Shown here piece by piece: positions 1 to 11,063 of a stretch of 64,000 nucleotides of DNA (position 1 is the first letter of the stretch; each line of letters begins with the position of its first letter). A program made the position numbers and the translations under genes. Source of the stretch: Acanthacorydalis orientalis (taxonomy: Eukaryota > Arthropoda > Insecta > Megaloptera > Corydalidae); NCBI GenBank assembly GCA_034766995.1, contig CM068318.1, positions 34,570,956 through 34,634,955 on the forward strand. Reading direction: 5' to 3'. Under the pieces are notes generated by a model. The model saw only the letters and a list, made by a program, of their open reading frames with translations. It was not told the DNA's origin and searched no databases.

Positions 1-2
1 TC

Positions 3-230
3 ATTGGATATATAAAAAAACAGCAAAACATTTTTTATATTAAAAAAAATGTCGTTTTTAAAACACTGCCAACCGAATGGGTAGATCTACCGTATTTACA
101 TTATGGCGCTGCACGGCCGATGGGTGTTGCGGTCGCCAATGTATTAAAACAATACTATTCGCTAATTTTGAGACGAATTATGAAACTTGCCTTCAGAAAT
201 TCATCGTTTTTACGTGTCTTGCACAGTACA
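3..230 (+). other. Unexplained GC-richer open segment
   Basis: A frame is open from base 3 to a stop at 231-233 and includes a stretch reading LPTEWVDLPYLHYGAARPMG. A second forward frame is also open over much of the stretch. Base composition is richer in GC than the surroundings. I do not recognise the peptide. It could be an upstream exon of the receptor gene that follows, or a transposon remnant; it does not resemble the pore or M3 region expected just before the next exon. Confidence 0.2.
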
Positions 231-532
231 TAGTCTAAGGTCTAATTTAATAGCAGGCATGTTGTGAATTCATTTGATATCATTAACAATTCTATAGTAA
301 AGTGTACCGTAAAAAGCATAACTGATGATCATATAAATTGGAAAAATATTAAATGAAAACAGTTTTATATAAAAAGCATAAACATAAGTTGATACAGTTA
401 TTACGCATAATTTATTTCTTTTTTTTGTTTCTTAAGCCTGATATAGTAATTTTTAAAAATCCGATAATTTAAATCTGTTCGATTCAAATTAGATTTTTAT
501 TTCGACAATTCACAGTAGTTTTACGTTTTCAG

Positions 533-968
533 AACGGCACTGGCATATACGGTCGAATATGGAACTTAATGCGACAACAAAAAGAATTTTACGTCAATTC
601 CGTGGAAAATGGCGTGAAAATGGTACGCGATTCGAATAATATTGTGCTGCTGGCTGGTCGAGAAACATTATATTTCGACACGAAACGTTTCGGTGCTAAC
701 AATTTTCACTTAAGTGAAAAATTGTATACAGTATACTCGGCGGTTGGGTTTCAATATGGATGTCCTTTCATTGAGAACTTTAACAATATGTACGTATGAA
801 TTTTCTCTGTTAATGAATTAAATATATATATCATCATCATCATCATCTTCACGCCCTGTTGATCCACTGCTGGATAAAGGCCTCTTCCATGATTTTCCAT
901 TTTGTTCGATTTAGTGCCTCTCTTTTCCACAGTTTTACCAATTTGTTACGCATCAAGGACCTTAAAAT

Positions 969-1029
<61 letters not shown>

Positions 1030-1915
1030 TAATATAAAATCAATTTATAAAATAAACTTTAAAAGCCGCGATTGAGTCAAAGCAGAAGGTAGCGACAGAG
1101 AAAGGAAAAATGAGGGATAATTTTTTTGTAATGACAATCAAAGCAACAGTCATTTTATAAAAATCCTGCCGCTACTCTCAGTTATTACACTCAATAGTGC
1201 CAACTGAAAAAGTGAAAATTAACAAAAAAACAGCACACACACAGTTGACTAGAATGTCGATGCTGCTCATGATTCAGCGTTTATTGATCGCAGATGTTAC
1301 AATGTAGTTCAATATAGATTTCTACAATACGAGACAACAGACAAAACACATAAAAATTTGATCTTAAATTTAATAATATGAATTGATTGTTTGTTGGAAA
1401 TTATATAAATTAAAACTGAATGAATCGTTTTTTTTTTTTAGAATAGTAAAATTATTTGAAGCTGGTATATTAACAAAAATGACCGAAGAAGAATATGAGA
1501 AACTTGGTAAACGACAACTTTTAGCTAACGACGCTGAATTAGATATGAATGGTGGTAATAATAGAGATTCAGTCGAAACAAATAGCGAAACGAGGACAAA
1601 AAATGATAATTCGGTTGGTTCGACTGTAAGAAATGCAAAACAGACAGAAGCGTTTATTGAAGAACAGAAATCAAATCCAATTAATTTGGCAATGTTACAA
1701 GGTGCATTTTATATTTTGCTAGCAGGATATTTATTTTCAGGTACGTTCTTTTTCTAGTCATAAAAAAAATAATATATTAAATAACGATAAATATTTACTG
1801 AAAAGATATTTTTATATAAAATGACATATTTATATATTTAAATAAAATAACAGGCATCGAAAAAAAATGTTACAAAGTGCTTAATAATAACCAGTTATTT
1901 AATGCTGTTAAGTAA
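533..1915 (+). CDS. Ionotropic receptor (IR family), 3' part of gene, three exons
   Basis: Exons are 533-789, 1442-1740 and probably 1854-1915. Exon 1 follows a TTTTCAG acceptor, ends in phase 2 before GTACGT, and encodes the second half of a ligand-binding domain (begins NGTGIYGRIWNLMRQQKEF; includes EKLYTVYSAVGFQYGCPF). Exon 2 continues IIVKLFEAGILTKM, has a polar stretch of about 50 residues, then the last membrane helix (MLQGAFYILLAGYLFSG), and ends in phase 1 before GTACGT. Exon 3 follows ATAACAG, stays in frame and gives a short basic tail ending LFNAVK and stop. The order ligand-binding S2, M4, short cytoplasmic tail is that of IR/iGluR channels, here presumably a chemosensory, thermosensory or hygrosensory subunit. 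S1, M1-M3 and the pore are not in the window, so the subtype cannot be fixed. Exon 3 is the least certain; without it exon 2 would read through the intron to a stop at 1755. Confidence 0.72.
831..960 (-). mobile_element. 3' end of an RTE-type non-LTR retrotransposon, 5'-truncated
   Basis: Read on the minus strand, 957-849 encode MRNKLVKLWKREALNRTKW and then AFIQQWINRA with a stop, matching the C terminus of RTE-clade reverse transcriptases. After the stop comes a short ATG-repeat tail (plus-strand ATC repeats at 831-847), typical of RTE 3' ends. The copy is cut off after about 110 bp and sits in the first visible intron of the receptor gene, next to a (TA)n array. Confidence 0.6.
972..1024. 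repeat. (TA)n microsatellite
   Basis: Near-pure TA repeat abutting the broken 5' end of the RTE fragment, in the receptor intron. Confidence 0.95.
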
Positions 1916-2000
1916 TGTACAGCGGGATCATTTACCTTTGCGTTATGTAATAAGAAATGTAAAACAGAAAAAAATAAATTGAAATTAAGTCGGATTCGTA
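1916..2000. other. Short spacer after the receptor gene
   Basis: AT-rich; no gene seen. Ends at the TA target of the mariner element. Confidence 0.5.
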
Positions 2001-2968
2001 CGAGGGTCGTTTAATAAGTTTGGTAAATTTCTATGAGATGACGCCACCACTCATTTGGTAACGTCACGGCTATCAAGTATTATTTTTCCAGGGCTATTAA
2101 GTATCACTTTTCGAACTAGCATAGGTGAAATTTCAATCAGAAGCGACGCGTTGTTTGCGTTCTACAGATGTTTGAAGCGAGCATCGTAGCAGTTGCTGCA
2201 AAACTGGAAAAAAACTAGTTCTGTGCAGTGACAACATTTCTATTTGGAAAAGTGGACGGCCGTCGAGATCAATCCAGCGGAGTTGGATGAAGTTCATGGA
2301 AACTCTGCACGATCTTTCAAGACTGTTTATTTCTGGATAAATAAGTTTAAAAGTGGCTGAACATGCAATGAGGATGGCAATGGACAACGACTGGTGAAAG
2401 TGCGCCGAAGAAGCGAAGACCGTTTTGTCGGCTGGGAAGGTGATGGCCACTGTTTTTTTGGAATTCCCGAGAAATCATCCTGATCGACTACTTAACGAAA
2501 GGAAAAACGATAACAGGAGCCTATTATGCAATATTATTGGGCAGTTTGAAAGAAGAGCTGAAACAGAAACGGCCAAGATTGGCGCACAAAAAAGTGCTTT
2601 TTCACCAAGACAACGCTCCGTCCAACAAATTATCCGTCGCAATGGCAAAATTGCATGAATTAGGCTTTTAATTGATTCCTCCATCCACTCTTTTCTTCGG
2701 ACTTGGTCCCGTGCGACTTCTTCTTCACAAGTTTGTAAAACTTGACTCTGTGGGTAGAAAATCGTGTCAAATGAGAATGTCATTGCCGCCACCAATGCGT
2801 ATTTTGCAGACAATGAGAAAAGCCACTTTTCAGACGGGATGAAAAAATTGGAAATTCGCTGGATCAAGTGACTAGCCCTCAATGGAGACAATGTTGAGAA
2901 ATGAAATCGATTTTTTCCAAAAAACGGTGTTTAACTTCTTTTTTACCTTACTTATCAAACGACCCTCG
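2001..2968 (+). mobile_element. Mariner element, family A, complete ends, dead transposase
   Basis: The ends are imperfect inverted repeats (CGAGGGTCGTTTAATAAG on the left; reverse complement CGAGGGTCGTTTGATAAG on the right), each flanked by TA (1999-2000, 2969-2970), the mariner target. The interior holds transposase pieces in several frames: an HTH-side segment (SARSFKTVYFWINKFKSG), a jump at about 2380 to the AKTVLSAGKVMATVF region, and the second catalytic Asp region (HQDNAPS-like, near 2610). The jump shows that the segment with the first catalytic Asp was deleted. Many stops and frameshifts. Confidence 0.82.
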
Positions 2969-3073
2969 TATGTCGTTGCTAATTTTACTGATTAGTCAAT
3001 GATTAGTTTCGAAAAACATTCCTCTTTTATTGTACTATCGTTTGGATCATAAGTCTACATATTAATGAATAAT

Positions 3074-3250
3074 GAAAGTGCGACGAAGAAGGCAAAGACC
3101 GTTTTGTAGACTGGGAAGGTTGTTTTTTGGGATTCCCAAGGAATCATCCTGATCGACTACTCAACGAAGGGAAAAACGATAACAGGAGCCTATTATGCAA
3201 CATTATGGGACTGTTTAAAAGAAGAGCTGAAACGAAAACGCCCAAGATTG
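3074..3250 (+). mobile_element. Mariner family A internal fragment
   Basis: About 175 bp closely matches the middle of the element at 2001-2968 (KAKTV region through the KEELK region), without either end. It stops exactly where a different mariner end begins. Confidence 0.7.
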
Positions 3251-3347
3251 GACAATATATTGTTAAATAAATTTTTTGTTTCCCATGGAAAATTCGCCTT
3301 TCATTTACATAGAAAAAAAAACGCAATTACTTTTTGATCAACCCAAT
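3251..3347 (-). mobile_element. Terminal fragment of a second mariner type
   Basis: On the minus strand it starts TTGGGTTGATCAAAAAGTAA and continues TTGCGTTTTTTT, a mariner terminal repeat pattern, followed by 5' untranslated-like sequence. No transposase remains. It abuts TATATA. Confidence 0.55.
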
Positions 3348-3350
3348 ATA

Positions 3351-3998
3351 TACACATAGACTCGGTTATAAAATGAAAAGATAAACGAACCCCTATATTA
3401 TGACTACAATTGTTATGATTCGAATGTGTGATCGGCGCCAGAAGTTTGTATTCAACAATTAAAACAGTAGACAGTCTGTCCGGTGCCTACGAAGGCATAT
3501 TGCATGTTATAGCAAATTATTGTTGATAGATTTTAGCAGTTTTTTCGTGATGTCAACAAAAGCAGTTCAGTTTGAAATTTGGGTCAGTCCACAATACAAC
3601 ACAGCACAATTCAGAATCGGATCTGCATTGATCATTACTAAACTAAAATACACTTATTATTAAATTAATAAGTGCGTGCAGTTTTGACATTACAGAAGGT
3701 CTGCATATGTTTTCTGCACCAACTCATACTTGTACAACAATCATCTGTCTTTATTTTCAATGCTCTGCATTTCTCTCTATTTGTATCTAACCTCTAATCC
3801 CTGATGACAGATAAATTATATTCAAATTGTTTTTAAGGGAACTAAGAGTTGAGATTTCATATTTATTCATTGACTTTCCCTACCTTACATGTTTAAATTA
3901 GTATTATTTATTGGTAGATTTTGTTATATAACGCAAAGACAAATGAAACATATGTTGTATGATTAATGAATTAAAAATATAATAATAAATTCTTTTAA
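3351..3998. other. Intergenic stretch with an older repeat
   Basis: No gene seen. Bases 3630-3715 match the two flanks of the mariner insertion at 12617-13804 (see findings), so this part belongs to an older dispersed repeat of unknown class. Confidence 0.5.
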
Positions 3999-4320
3999 CC
4001 GTTTTGGTGCCACGTAGCACGATAGCGCTGTTCATAAGTTATACCGAATTGTGCCACTACATTGAGTCGCAATGCTCAATTGATGGTGCGCTTAGATTCA
4101 GTTGTAGCGCATCGTCAGTCAGAAGCGCGATCGCGCCGATTGGCATTTGTCGAGATCATATTTAAAGAGTGCTATCGCGCCGCATGGCATTTTTCGACAC
4201 TGAGTTAAGGAAGCGCAACCGCGCTATTTGAATTTTTTCGAAATCATACTAAACAAGCGCTATCGCGCCGCGTGGAACTATCCGGTAAGATTTTTGTAAA
4301 AACCCATGCCACTCAAACGA
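3999..4320. mobile_element. TTAA-flanked MITE (piggyBac-like) with internal 44-bp repeats
   Basis: Flanked by TTAA at 3995-3998 and 4321-4324. Ends are imperfect inverted repeats: CCGTTTTGGTGCCACG on the left and TCGTTTGAGTGGCATGG as the reverse complement of the right. TTAA target duplication and this end pattern fit non-autonomous piggyBac-type elements. It has no coding capacity. Confidence 0.6.
4127..4273. repeat. 44-bp tandem repeats, about 3.3 copies
   Basis: The motif G-C-x-A-x-C-G-C-G-C-x recurs at 4127, 4171, 4215 and 4259, an exact 44-base period. Each unit has a GC-rich half (GCTATCGCGCCGC) and an AT-rich half containing TCGA or TTCGA. The array lies in the right half of the MITE at 3999-4320 and may be transposase binding sites. 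Confidence 0.75.
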
Positions 4321-4324
4321 TTAA

Positions 4325-4982
4325 ACAAAAATTGGCGTTCATGGACGCGTTGGCAGCTAAAGTCATTAGCGATTTAATAATAATAATATCTGAGATGCAA
4401 CTGTACCTTTATAAATGATATATTATTGTTTTAGTTTTCGCGTTTGCCAGTGAAGTTTTCATAAATAAATACAAGAAACGATTTAGAATGAGAAAAAAAC
4501 AAAATAAAAAGTTGAAATTCAATACTTTAAACAAATGTGTACTTTTTATACGAAAAGTATATTCCAGATCAAAGATTTGGATTAATGACAAGATTGAACG
4601 TTCTGACTCCTTCGGTTCATTAGAATATATTAATTAAGAATAATGAAGATTTTTTCTAGATTTCTTGGTACCTTAACGTTTTAAGTGTATATATATATAT
4701 ATACATATGTAGTATGATGGTATCTTCATCAAAACAACCAAAATGATTAATAAGCAATTATTGGATATTTTTTATCAGAAAAATGAGTTACTTGTGTAGA
4801 AATGAAAATTCTATTTGTGAAACTAAAACTACAGTGTGGTCAACTTACGATTTCACAACTTGTTCAAGCCACCGTTTTGTTTTTATATCATTTTTGACAG
4901 TTTTATGCTACACTTCATCAATGTAGACGTGGGAAATTCGTTATGAAGCGTTTGACTGGATCATAACTTCTGTAATTTCATC
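4325..4982. other. Intergenic AT-rich stretch
   Basis: No gene seen apart from faint mariner-like sequence near the right end and a short (TA)n at 4687-4706. Confidence 0.4.
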
Positions 4983-7450
4983 CTACACGGATTGAATGAT
5001 ACTCCAAATTTTCATCAGAAAATCATTATAAGTGATAAACTCCATTCCAACCACGATGGTTTTGTTAATAAACAAAATTCCCGGAATTGGGGTAGTAAAA
5101 ATTCTAAGTTAATTTATGAAAAACCATTGCATCCTCGTACAGTAACAGTGTGGTGTGGAATTTGGTCACGAGATGTAATTACGGACAATGCTGTAACGGT
5201 GAATGATGATAGGTGCCATGACATGATCAACAACTTTTTGTTACATCAAATGAATGAGTTGGACTCGGAAAGCATGTTTTTTCAACAATATGGGGCTACA
5301 TGCCACGCAGCATGACACAATCGCAATATTAAAGAGACAGATCTTTCCAGGTCAATTAATTTCCAGAAATGGTGACATTGATTGACCGCCAAGATCTTTT
5401 GATCTGACAGCTGCCGACTATTTTCTGTGGGGCTATCTTAACACTAGATTTACGGGTATCGACTGTATACCTATTTTGACTGAAATCCATCTTTTTGACA
5501 GGCAAATTAAAATGCAATTTTTTGTAAATCGTTTTATCTTAAATCAATAGATTTTCATTAACAGTTTTATTCAGTACATTTTTTACATATAAACTCCATT
5601 TTCAATGTACATTTTCCGCATACATAATAAAAATAACTCAATAAAAATATTATTAGACCTATTTTTCTTACATAATCCGATTTAGCAAGACTTTCGTACA
5701 TTAAGATTTTGTATAACTGAATTGGAACTAGTATTTTGTTCGTCGCGAAGATCACTGCCTAGTTCTTCATCTAGTTGAAAAATAAAATTCTTTTTAGATA
5801 TGTTTACTCCATTGGTCTCTTTGTACAATATCCAGACCTTGATGGCTGCCAAATCTAAAATGTTATAAAACACTTGAAGGGACCATCTACGGAACCCATC
5901 CTGCTTTCACGCTATATTTTCTAGCCATTTGGTCTACAACATCCACCCCAAACTTGGTTTTGTTGTAAAATATGATTCTTTCAGGGACACGTTTAGCATT
6001 ACCTTCTATTTTGACATTTTCATGTTTAGAACTGAGCAATAATACGTTTTTGTTTGGCTTGGATTTGTAAACTGTGAGAACGTACTCATCTGATTTATAA
6101 AGTTTTGTGGAAAATCGGATCATATTATCCTTCTTAGCCTTTGCAATTTTTGGCAATTCTCTTCTGTTTGCACGTATAGTCCCCAGAAGAGTAGTTTTTT
6201 TTGCAAACAACTTTTTTTCAATGGAAATGCTCTTGAAAAAGTTGTCAGTATTAATGTTTTTTCCACGGCCTAAATATGGTTCAGCATGCTTGAGCACGAC
6301 AAATTCGCTCAAAGGTATATTTTATGGTCGTATTTCGTCTTTTCCTAAATATGGGAAGCCATTTATAAGATATTTGCTTATAACGTCCGATGCCAACCAA
6401 AACTAATGTCGAATTTATCGGGCTTATTTGGCATGTACTGTGTAAATCGGCATCTAGCTTTAGTTGCGAACAATTGTTCATCGATTGTAATGTTCATAGC
6501 AGGCTTATAACATGCCTGACTATTTTGGATAAATCTATCCCATATTACAGAAATCAACGTTAGTTCGGTAACACTTGCATCAGGATCCGATCCAGATAGG
6601 TGTTCATCTATACTGGTTAGTTTTTTTATGAATTCAATATCTTTTCGAGACATGTCCATAATACCTAGCCAAGTAGGCAGAACATAAATATAAAAAAATA
6701 TTTCTTTATGGATAGATTTTCAAACTACCTTGAAAAATTCAAATCTTTGTCTAGTAAGTAAACTTCACTTCCTTTTCTGCAAACTTCACTTTTGAAATAA
6801 TCACTCGCTTTGCTCTAATTGTATTATAAATAACATGTTCAGCCTCACTAAATTTCCAAATATCACATCGTTTCTCTGCAAACTGCACAGTTGAGATGAT
6901 CATTCGTGATATGATAAGGTTTGCTCTTTTTGTAAACAAATAGTTCAAAGCTGTTCGTTTACGTGCTCGCTGCTAAACAGCCGTTATTTATTTTGTTTTT
7001 CCTTACTCATTTTTATTTTTGTTATTCCGCAACAATTCAAACGATTGATTATAAATTAAGTAATCTGTCAATTTGACGGATTTTCGTAAAAATAGGTATA
7101 CAACATATGGAAATAAGAAAATGTAGGTCTTTCGGATAAAATGAGTGGAGATATATATTCACTACATTATATCATTAAAAACCAATATATAATAACTAGA
7201 AAATAATATTTACATGTTCGGAACTTTTAAACATGATATCAGAAACCCGTCAAATTGACGGGTTCTGTAAATCTAGTGTTAAGAGACGTGTCTATGCCAA
7301 CAAGTCAACGACTACTGAACAATTTAAGCACAATATCAGAGATGCTGTAAACGGAATATCACCTAAAACGTGTGAAAATGCAATCGAAAGAAGCAGCAAG
7401 AGGTGGCCATTTGTCGTACATTATATTCCACACATAATTGTAACGATTTT
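4983..7450 (+). pseudogene. Mariner-like (Asp-Asp-Asp) transposase split by a piggyBac insertion
   Basis: The left part (4983-5441) encodes DGFVNKQNSRNWG, EKPLHPRTVTVWCGIWSRDV and FFQQYGATCHAA, then degrades through stops to a segment reading YFLWGYL. The right part (7279 onward) continues KRRVYANKSTTTEQFKHNIR and RSSKRWPF, the C-terminal region of the same transposase type (compare 37742-38134). Catalytic Asp positions are visible in the IISD segment, but the second Asp is Tyr (QQYGAT for the usual QQDGAT). Removing the piggyBac element and one TTAA rejoins the frame as GYLKRRVY. Confidence 0.7.
5442..7278 (-). mobile_element. piggyBac element with complete ends and decayed transposase
   Basis: Flanked by TTAA at 5438-5441 and 7279-7282. 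The 12-bp terminal inverted repeat is CACTAGATTTAC. A subterminal inverted repeat (GTATACCTATTTT near 5466, reverse complement near 7090) and a palindrome (ACCCGTCAAATTGACGGGT, 7247-7265) lie inside. Transposase pieces run on the minus strand: 6659-6378 (NITIDEQLFATKARCRFTQY), 6312-5887 (NTDNFFKSISIEKKLFAKKT; YNKTKFGVDVVDQM) and 5873-5682 (VFYNILDLAAIKVWILYKET). These are DDE_Tnp_1_7 landmarks in the right order, broken by at least two frameshifts. No N terminus or C-terminal Cys-rich domain is evident. Confidence 0.85.
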
Positions 7451-8215
7451 TTTTTTGCACGAATTAATGATGTTTCTGATCAGCCTATGGTAAAAAAGAA
7501 AAAAGAAAAAGAAAAATTGTAACACATAATTGTAAGGTCCAAATAAAGTGTTTATAGAATATTATCTAATGTTTTTTTTTTTATTTATTTATTGTGAAAA
7601 TAATTTCAATTTAAAGCTGTATAGTTGTAAATTGGTTACCTGTACATGTATAAACAGATTTCTTGACTTTTATAAAATTATGCTTACCAAATTTTTACTT
7701 TCGATTTATTAACAGTCAAATAAAATTTCTGCGTTTAGCATATAGAAAAAAGTAATTTATGTAAACATTTGTCATATAAATCTATTTTGACGTATGTAAA
7801 GTAAAATATATTAAAATAAAAATCGTATCCCAGTATTTGAATAAATTGATTGATTAATTCCGGATAAGTCAGAATGTTAATTGTTTATCTGGATATAGAC
7901 AATCTTTTCTATGTTATTAACTGTTTAATAATTTAAAATAGTTGCTATGTAGATAGTATATTCCAGAAATATATGTTTCAATAAAAAAAGAACACTCAAA
8001 TAATTTATTCACAATTCATAAACGGTTTTTGAAGAGAAACTCCTTTAGCCGCATTGAGAGTAAATCTTCAAGGCCGAGAGAAAAAAGTGTAACGAAAATT
8101 GTTATAGTGTGAATGGGAGGGGGTAGAGAGAGAGGATCGCTCATACGTAGACGGTAGGAGTGAGAGACGGTTTAGTTAACATTGTCACTTCGTTCATAGA
8201 CATGACTGTTGCACA
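7451..8215. other. Intergenic stretch, nothing recognised
   Basis: AT-rich to about 8040, then a purine-rich stretch (8100-8170) of unknown origin. No gene seen. Confidence 0.4.
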
Positions 8216-8505
8216 ATCCCATTTATTTGTTGAGACGGTGACAGCAAATGGTGAATTCTGCGTTGCTGAGTCTAAAATAGAAGACTGAAAAACAATTGTA
8301 ATTGTAGAAATTTACATTTCTCCTAATCAAAAAAGGATGATATAATCTACTTTGTACGCTTTTCATTACTACCATACACTCAAGGAGGTGCAACGTTCCT
8401 TGCTAGAAGAGAGGATAAACTATCAATGATTCCCAGTGAGGATTTCAATGTCAATTTGTCAGCACCACTTATTCATACGAGCCTCGTATCCTTAGAAAAT
8501 GTATA
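8216..8505 (+). pseudogene. Degenerate endonuclease-like retro/helitron fragment
   Basis: Broken forward frames give VTANGEFCVAESKIED, VEIYISPNQK, then TQGGATFLARREDKLSMIPS followed by EDFNVNLSAP. The order resembles the endonuclease/exonuclease/phosphatase domain carried by some insect mobile elements, where a GDFN motif holds a catalytic Asp; here it reads EDFN. Several stops and frameshifts. Family assignment is tentative. Confidence 0.35.
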
Positions 8506-8806
8506 ATGAAACTCAATGTTCATTTTTTATTCATGTCAATCAGCGTAGAGAAAGTATACAATAAAGAGTAAGTATGTATGGAAAAAAGTGCATACATTTG
8601 ATCTAGTAAAAGACAGCTTATCTAAAAACATTAAGACAACAGTAAAGCCGCGTGCACACTATTGACACGTCACGTCAAGTCATGCAACCATACGTAACTT
8701 GACGTAATATAGAGTGTCAGGCTATTATCACGCGCGCTGTCACGTTTTGTGTTTATGCGCCACTACCATATAGCTGGACGTCATTGATTTTATTGTTGAA
8801 ATTATA

Positions 8807-10000
8807 ATGGAAAGAGAAACAAGTAGCTCATCCGAGTTTGATGAAGAAATAGCAAGTGTTTGTACTGTGATAACTCACAATCAAATTCATAAAAAAAGAA
8901 TTCGGGTTCATAAGCTAAATTTAAAAAGAAAAAAGGCTGAGATCCATCATCTTGTGAAAGGACTTCAAGAGCACCCCAATCGGTACGAGATGTACTTTAG
9001 GATGTTGAAAGAAAAGTTCGAGTACCTGCATGACTTTATCAAAGAGGATATAAGATCCAAGAACACACAAATGCGAGAAGCCATTAGTACGGAAGAAAAA
9101 CTCGCCCTGTGTTTAAAGTAAATTTAACACAAAACAACTATCTTAATTTATTTATTTATTATTTTCTTGTAATGCTACAACTGTATGTTGTACTTCACTC
9201 TCAGGGATAGAGGGCGAAATAGAATATAGAGCTGTCGACGAATTCTCTACATTCTTGGTGTTTGTTGTCGTTTTTGAGTACGTATAGATGGTACCAAAAA
9301 ATACATTTCCCTCTCAAACTTCCAGGCGACAATTCGCTGTCAGCATATCCGCTTCTTTCTGCCGTTTACAAAACTTTTTAAATTGAATATTTTATTTTTA
9401 GATTTCTAACCACTGAAAACTCTTTCAAGAGCTTTGGATTCAGTTATCGCATAGGATTCAGCACAGTGGGACAGATAGATCTGTTTGAGATACTATTTGG
9501 AAGAGATTGAATCCAATTTTCATGCCGGTGCCAAATGAAAACATTTGGAAAACGTTGGTTGAAAAATTTAAAAATTTGTGGCAATTCCTAAACTGCGTGG
9601 CAGCACTTGATGGGAAGCATATCGCAATGCAGTGTCCGATTTGAGGAAGCTCAAAATATTTTAATTATAAAAGTTTCCATTCACTAGTTCTACTTGGAAA
9701 AAAGGTACAAAACCAAGCACTTTTCATGCCATCAGATAGTCCATCGAGTGAAAATTCTCCGCCACTTCCCTACGTTACAGTTGGAGATGAAGCTTTCCCG
9801 ATGAAATCGTATTTACTTCGACTCTATGGTAGACATCATCTTGCAGGTGATGAAAACAAAAAGATATTCGATTATCGATTGACGGGAGCTCGAAAATGCA
9901 TTTGGCATTCTCACATAACGGTGGAGGGTATTTAGTCAGCCTCTAGACTGTTCTCTGTATGAATTACACCGTTACAAGATGTTTGGCGTCATGTCGTAGC
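8807..10000 (+). pseudogene. Harbinger transposase, intron-containing, inactivated
   Basis: The first coding block (8807-9117) ends EAISTEEKLALCLK; an intron 9118-9401 (GTAAAT...TTTTTAG) then joins in frame to FLTTENSFKSFGFSYRIGF, as in other PIF/Harbinger transposases (LRFLATG-type junction). Further pieces are NCVAALDGKHIAMQCP (first catalytic Asp, near 9591-9640), PYVTVGDEAFPMKSYLLR (second Asp, near 9760-9815) and, after a frame change, ENAFGILT (the Glu motif, near 9890-9915). Frameshifts near 9500 and 9650 and a stop after ENAFGILT inactivate it. Confidence 0.75.
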
Positions 10001-10487
10001 AGTCTCACAACTTTATATTGCTACGTTTACCCTTGCCTTGATTTTGGAAATAACGTGTTGGGCGCTATCAAGATTTTTTTATATTATTTGATAATAATAA
10101 CATGTTATAAAAAATATTTTAATAAATAATAATGTTGTTAATTTATTTTAGAGTTATTTTTTACATCTGAAAGAACCAAATTGTTTTACTAGATTATATT
10201 ATACTATATGTTATATTATTTACATTATATATTATACTAGGTTATATTATACCATGCTATATATTACTATATATTATACTAACTATAATAAAATAAAAAA
10301 CATACATTTTCATGTCATTTTCAATTAAAATCGACACATTTTCAATTTGTCTCGAACACTTTTCAAACTGAAATGTCAACCGATAAACTGATTCGAAAGT
10401 GTTATCACGTCACGAAATGTCTGCAGAAATAGAAAAATGTGAGAACGTGTCAACACTAGTCGAGATAAGAACCGTACGCGTCATGCG

Positions 10488-11063
10488 AGTTATATATTCA
10501 CAGGCGAGTTATAATTCAGGTAGTGTCTATGAGAAACTGACATAGACAATCCCCATCAATAATAACTAATAAACATCCGAACTAGACATCATCCGAGTTC
10601 TGCAAAAAGCTGACTCGACAGTTTCCATCGAATAGCGACAGACACAAACATCCGGACTGGACAACGCCATGGGAAGCTGAATGGACAATTTCCATCAAAT
10701 AATAATATCGGAAAGTATATAAACCGATACAAATTTAGACTTAAGTAGATAGGAGCAACTAGGTTTTTTGAAATTTTTCCTAGTCTTTGAAATTAAGTTA
10801 CTATATGAATAGAGGTCAATATTTAAATAGATGTCAGATGTAGGTGTTCAGGGCGTAAAACCCCCAGGAACTACCGTCACAGAATAGTCGTTTGATTATA
10901 TTGGATCGAATACCAGAAACTATACCATTTAAACTAACCTAAAAAAAGACTTAAGTAGATTTGTTATAATTACATTATAACAGTGAAATCTATGTAATTT
11001 TATAATAAACTCCGCTTGTGTTTTTTTAATACGAAGTTTCCGTAACACCACCAAAACAAAACT
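10488..11063 (+). mobile_element. Solo LTR of an LTR retrotransposon inside the Harbinger element
   Basis: The 576-bp insert starts AGTT and ends AACT and is flanked by a 4-bp duplication TGCG (10484-10487, 11064-11067). The related Harbinger end at 14090 has a single TGCG and no insert, giving the empty site. Inside are a TATA box (TATATAAA near 10716) and a downstream AATAAA (near 11003), as expected for an LTR. No internal retroviral-type sequence is present. The 4-bp duplication suits a Gypsy-type element, but the clade is not proven. Confidence 0.68.

Noticed and set aside
4127..4273. CRISPR-like spaced repeats
   Set aside because: Eukaryotic context, units are contiguous 44-bp tandem repeats without unique spacers, inside a MITE.
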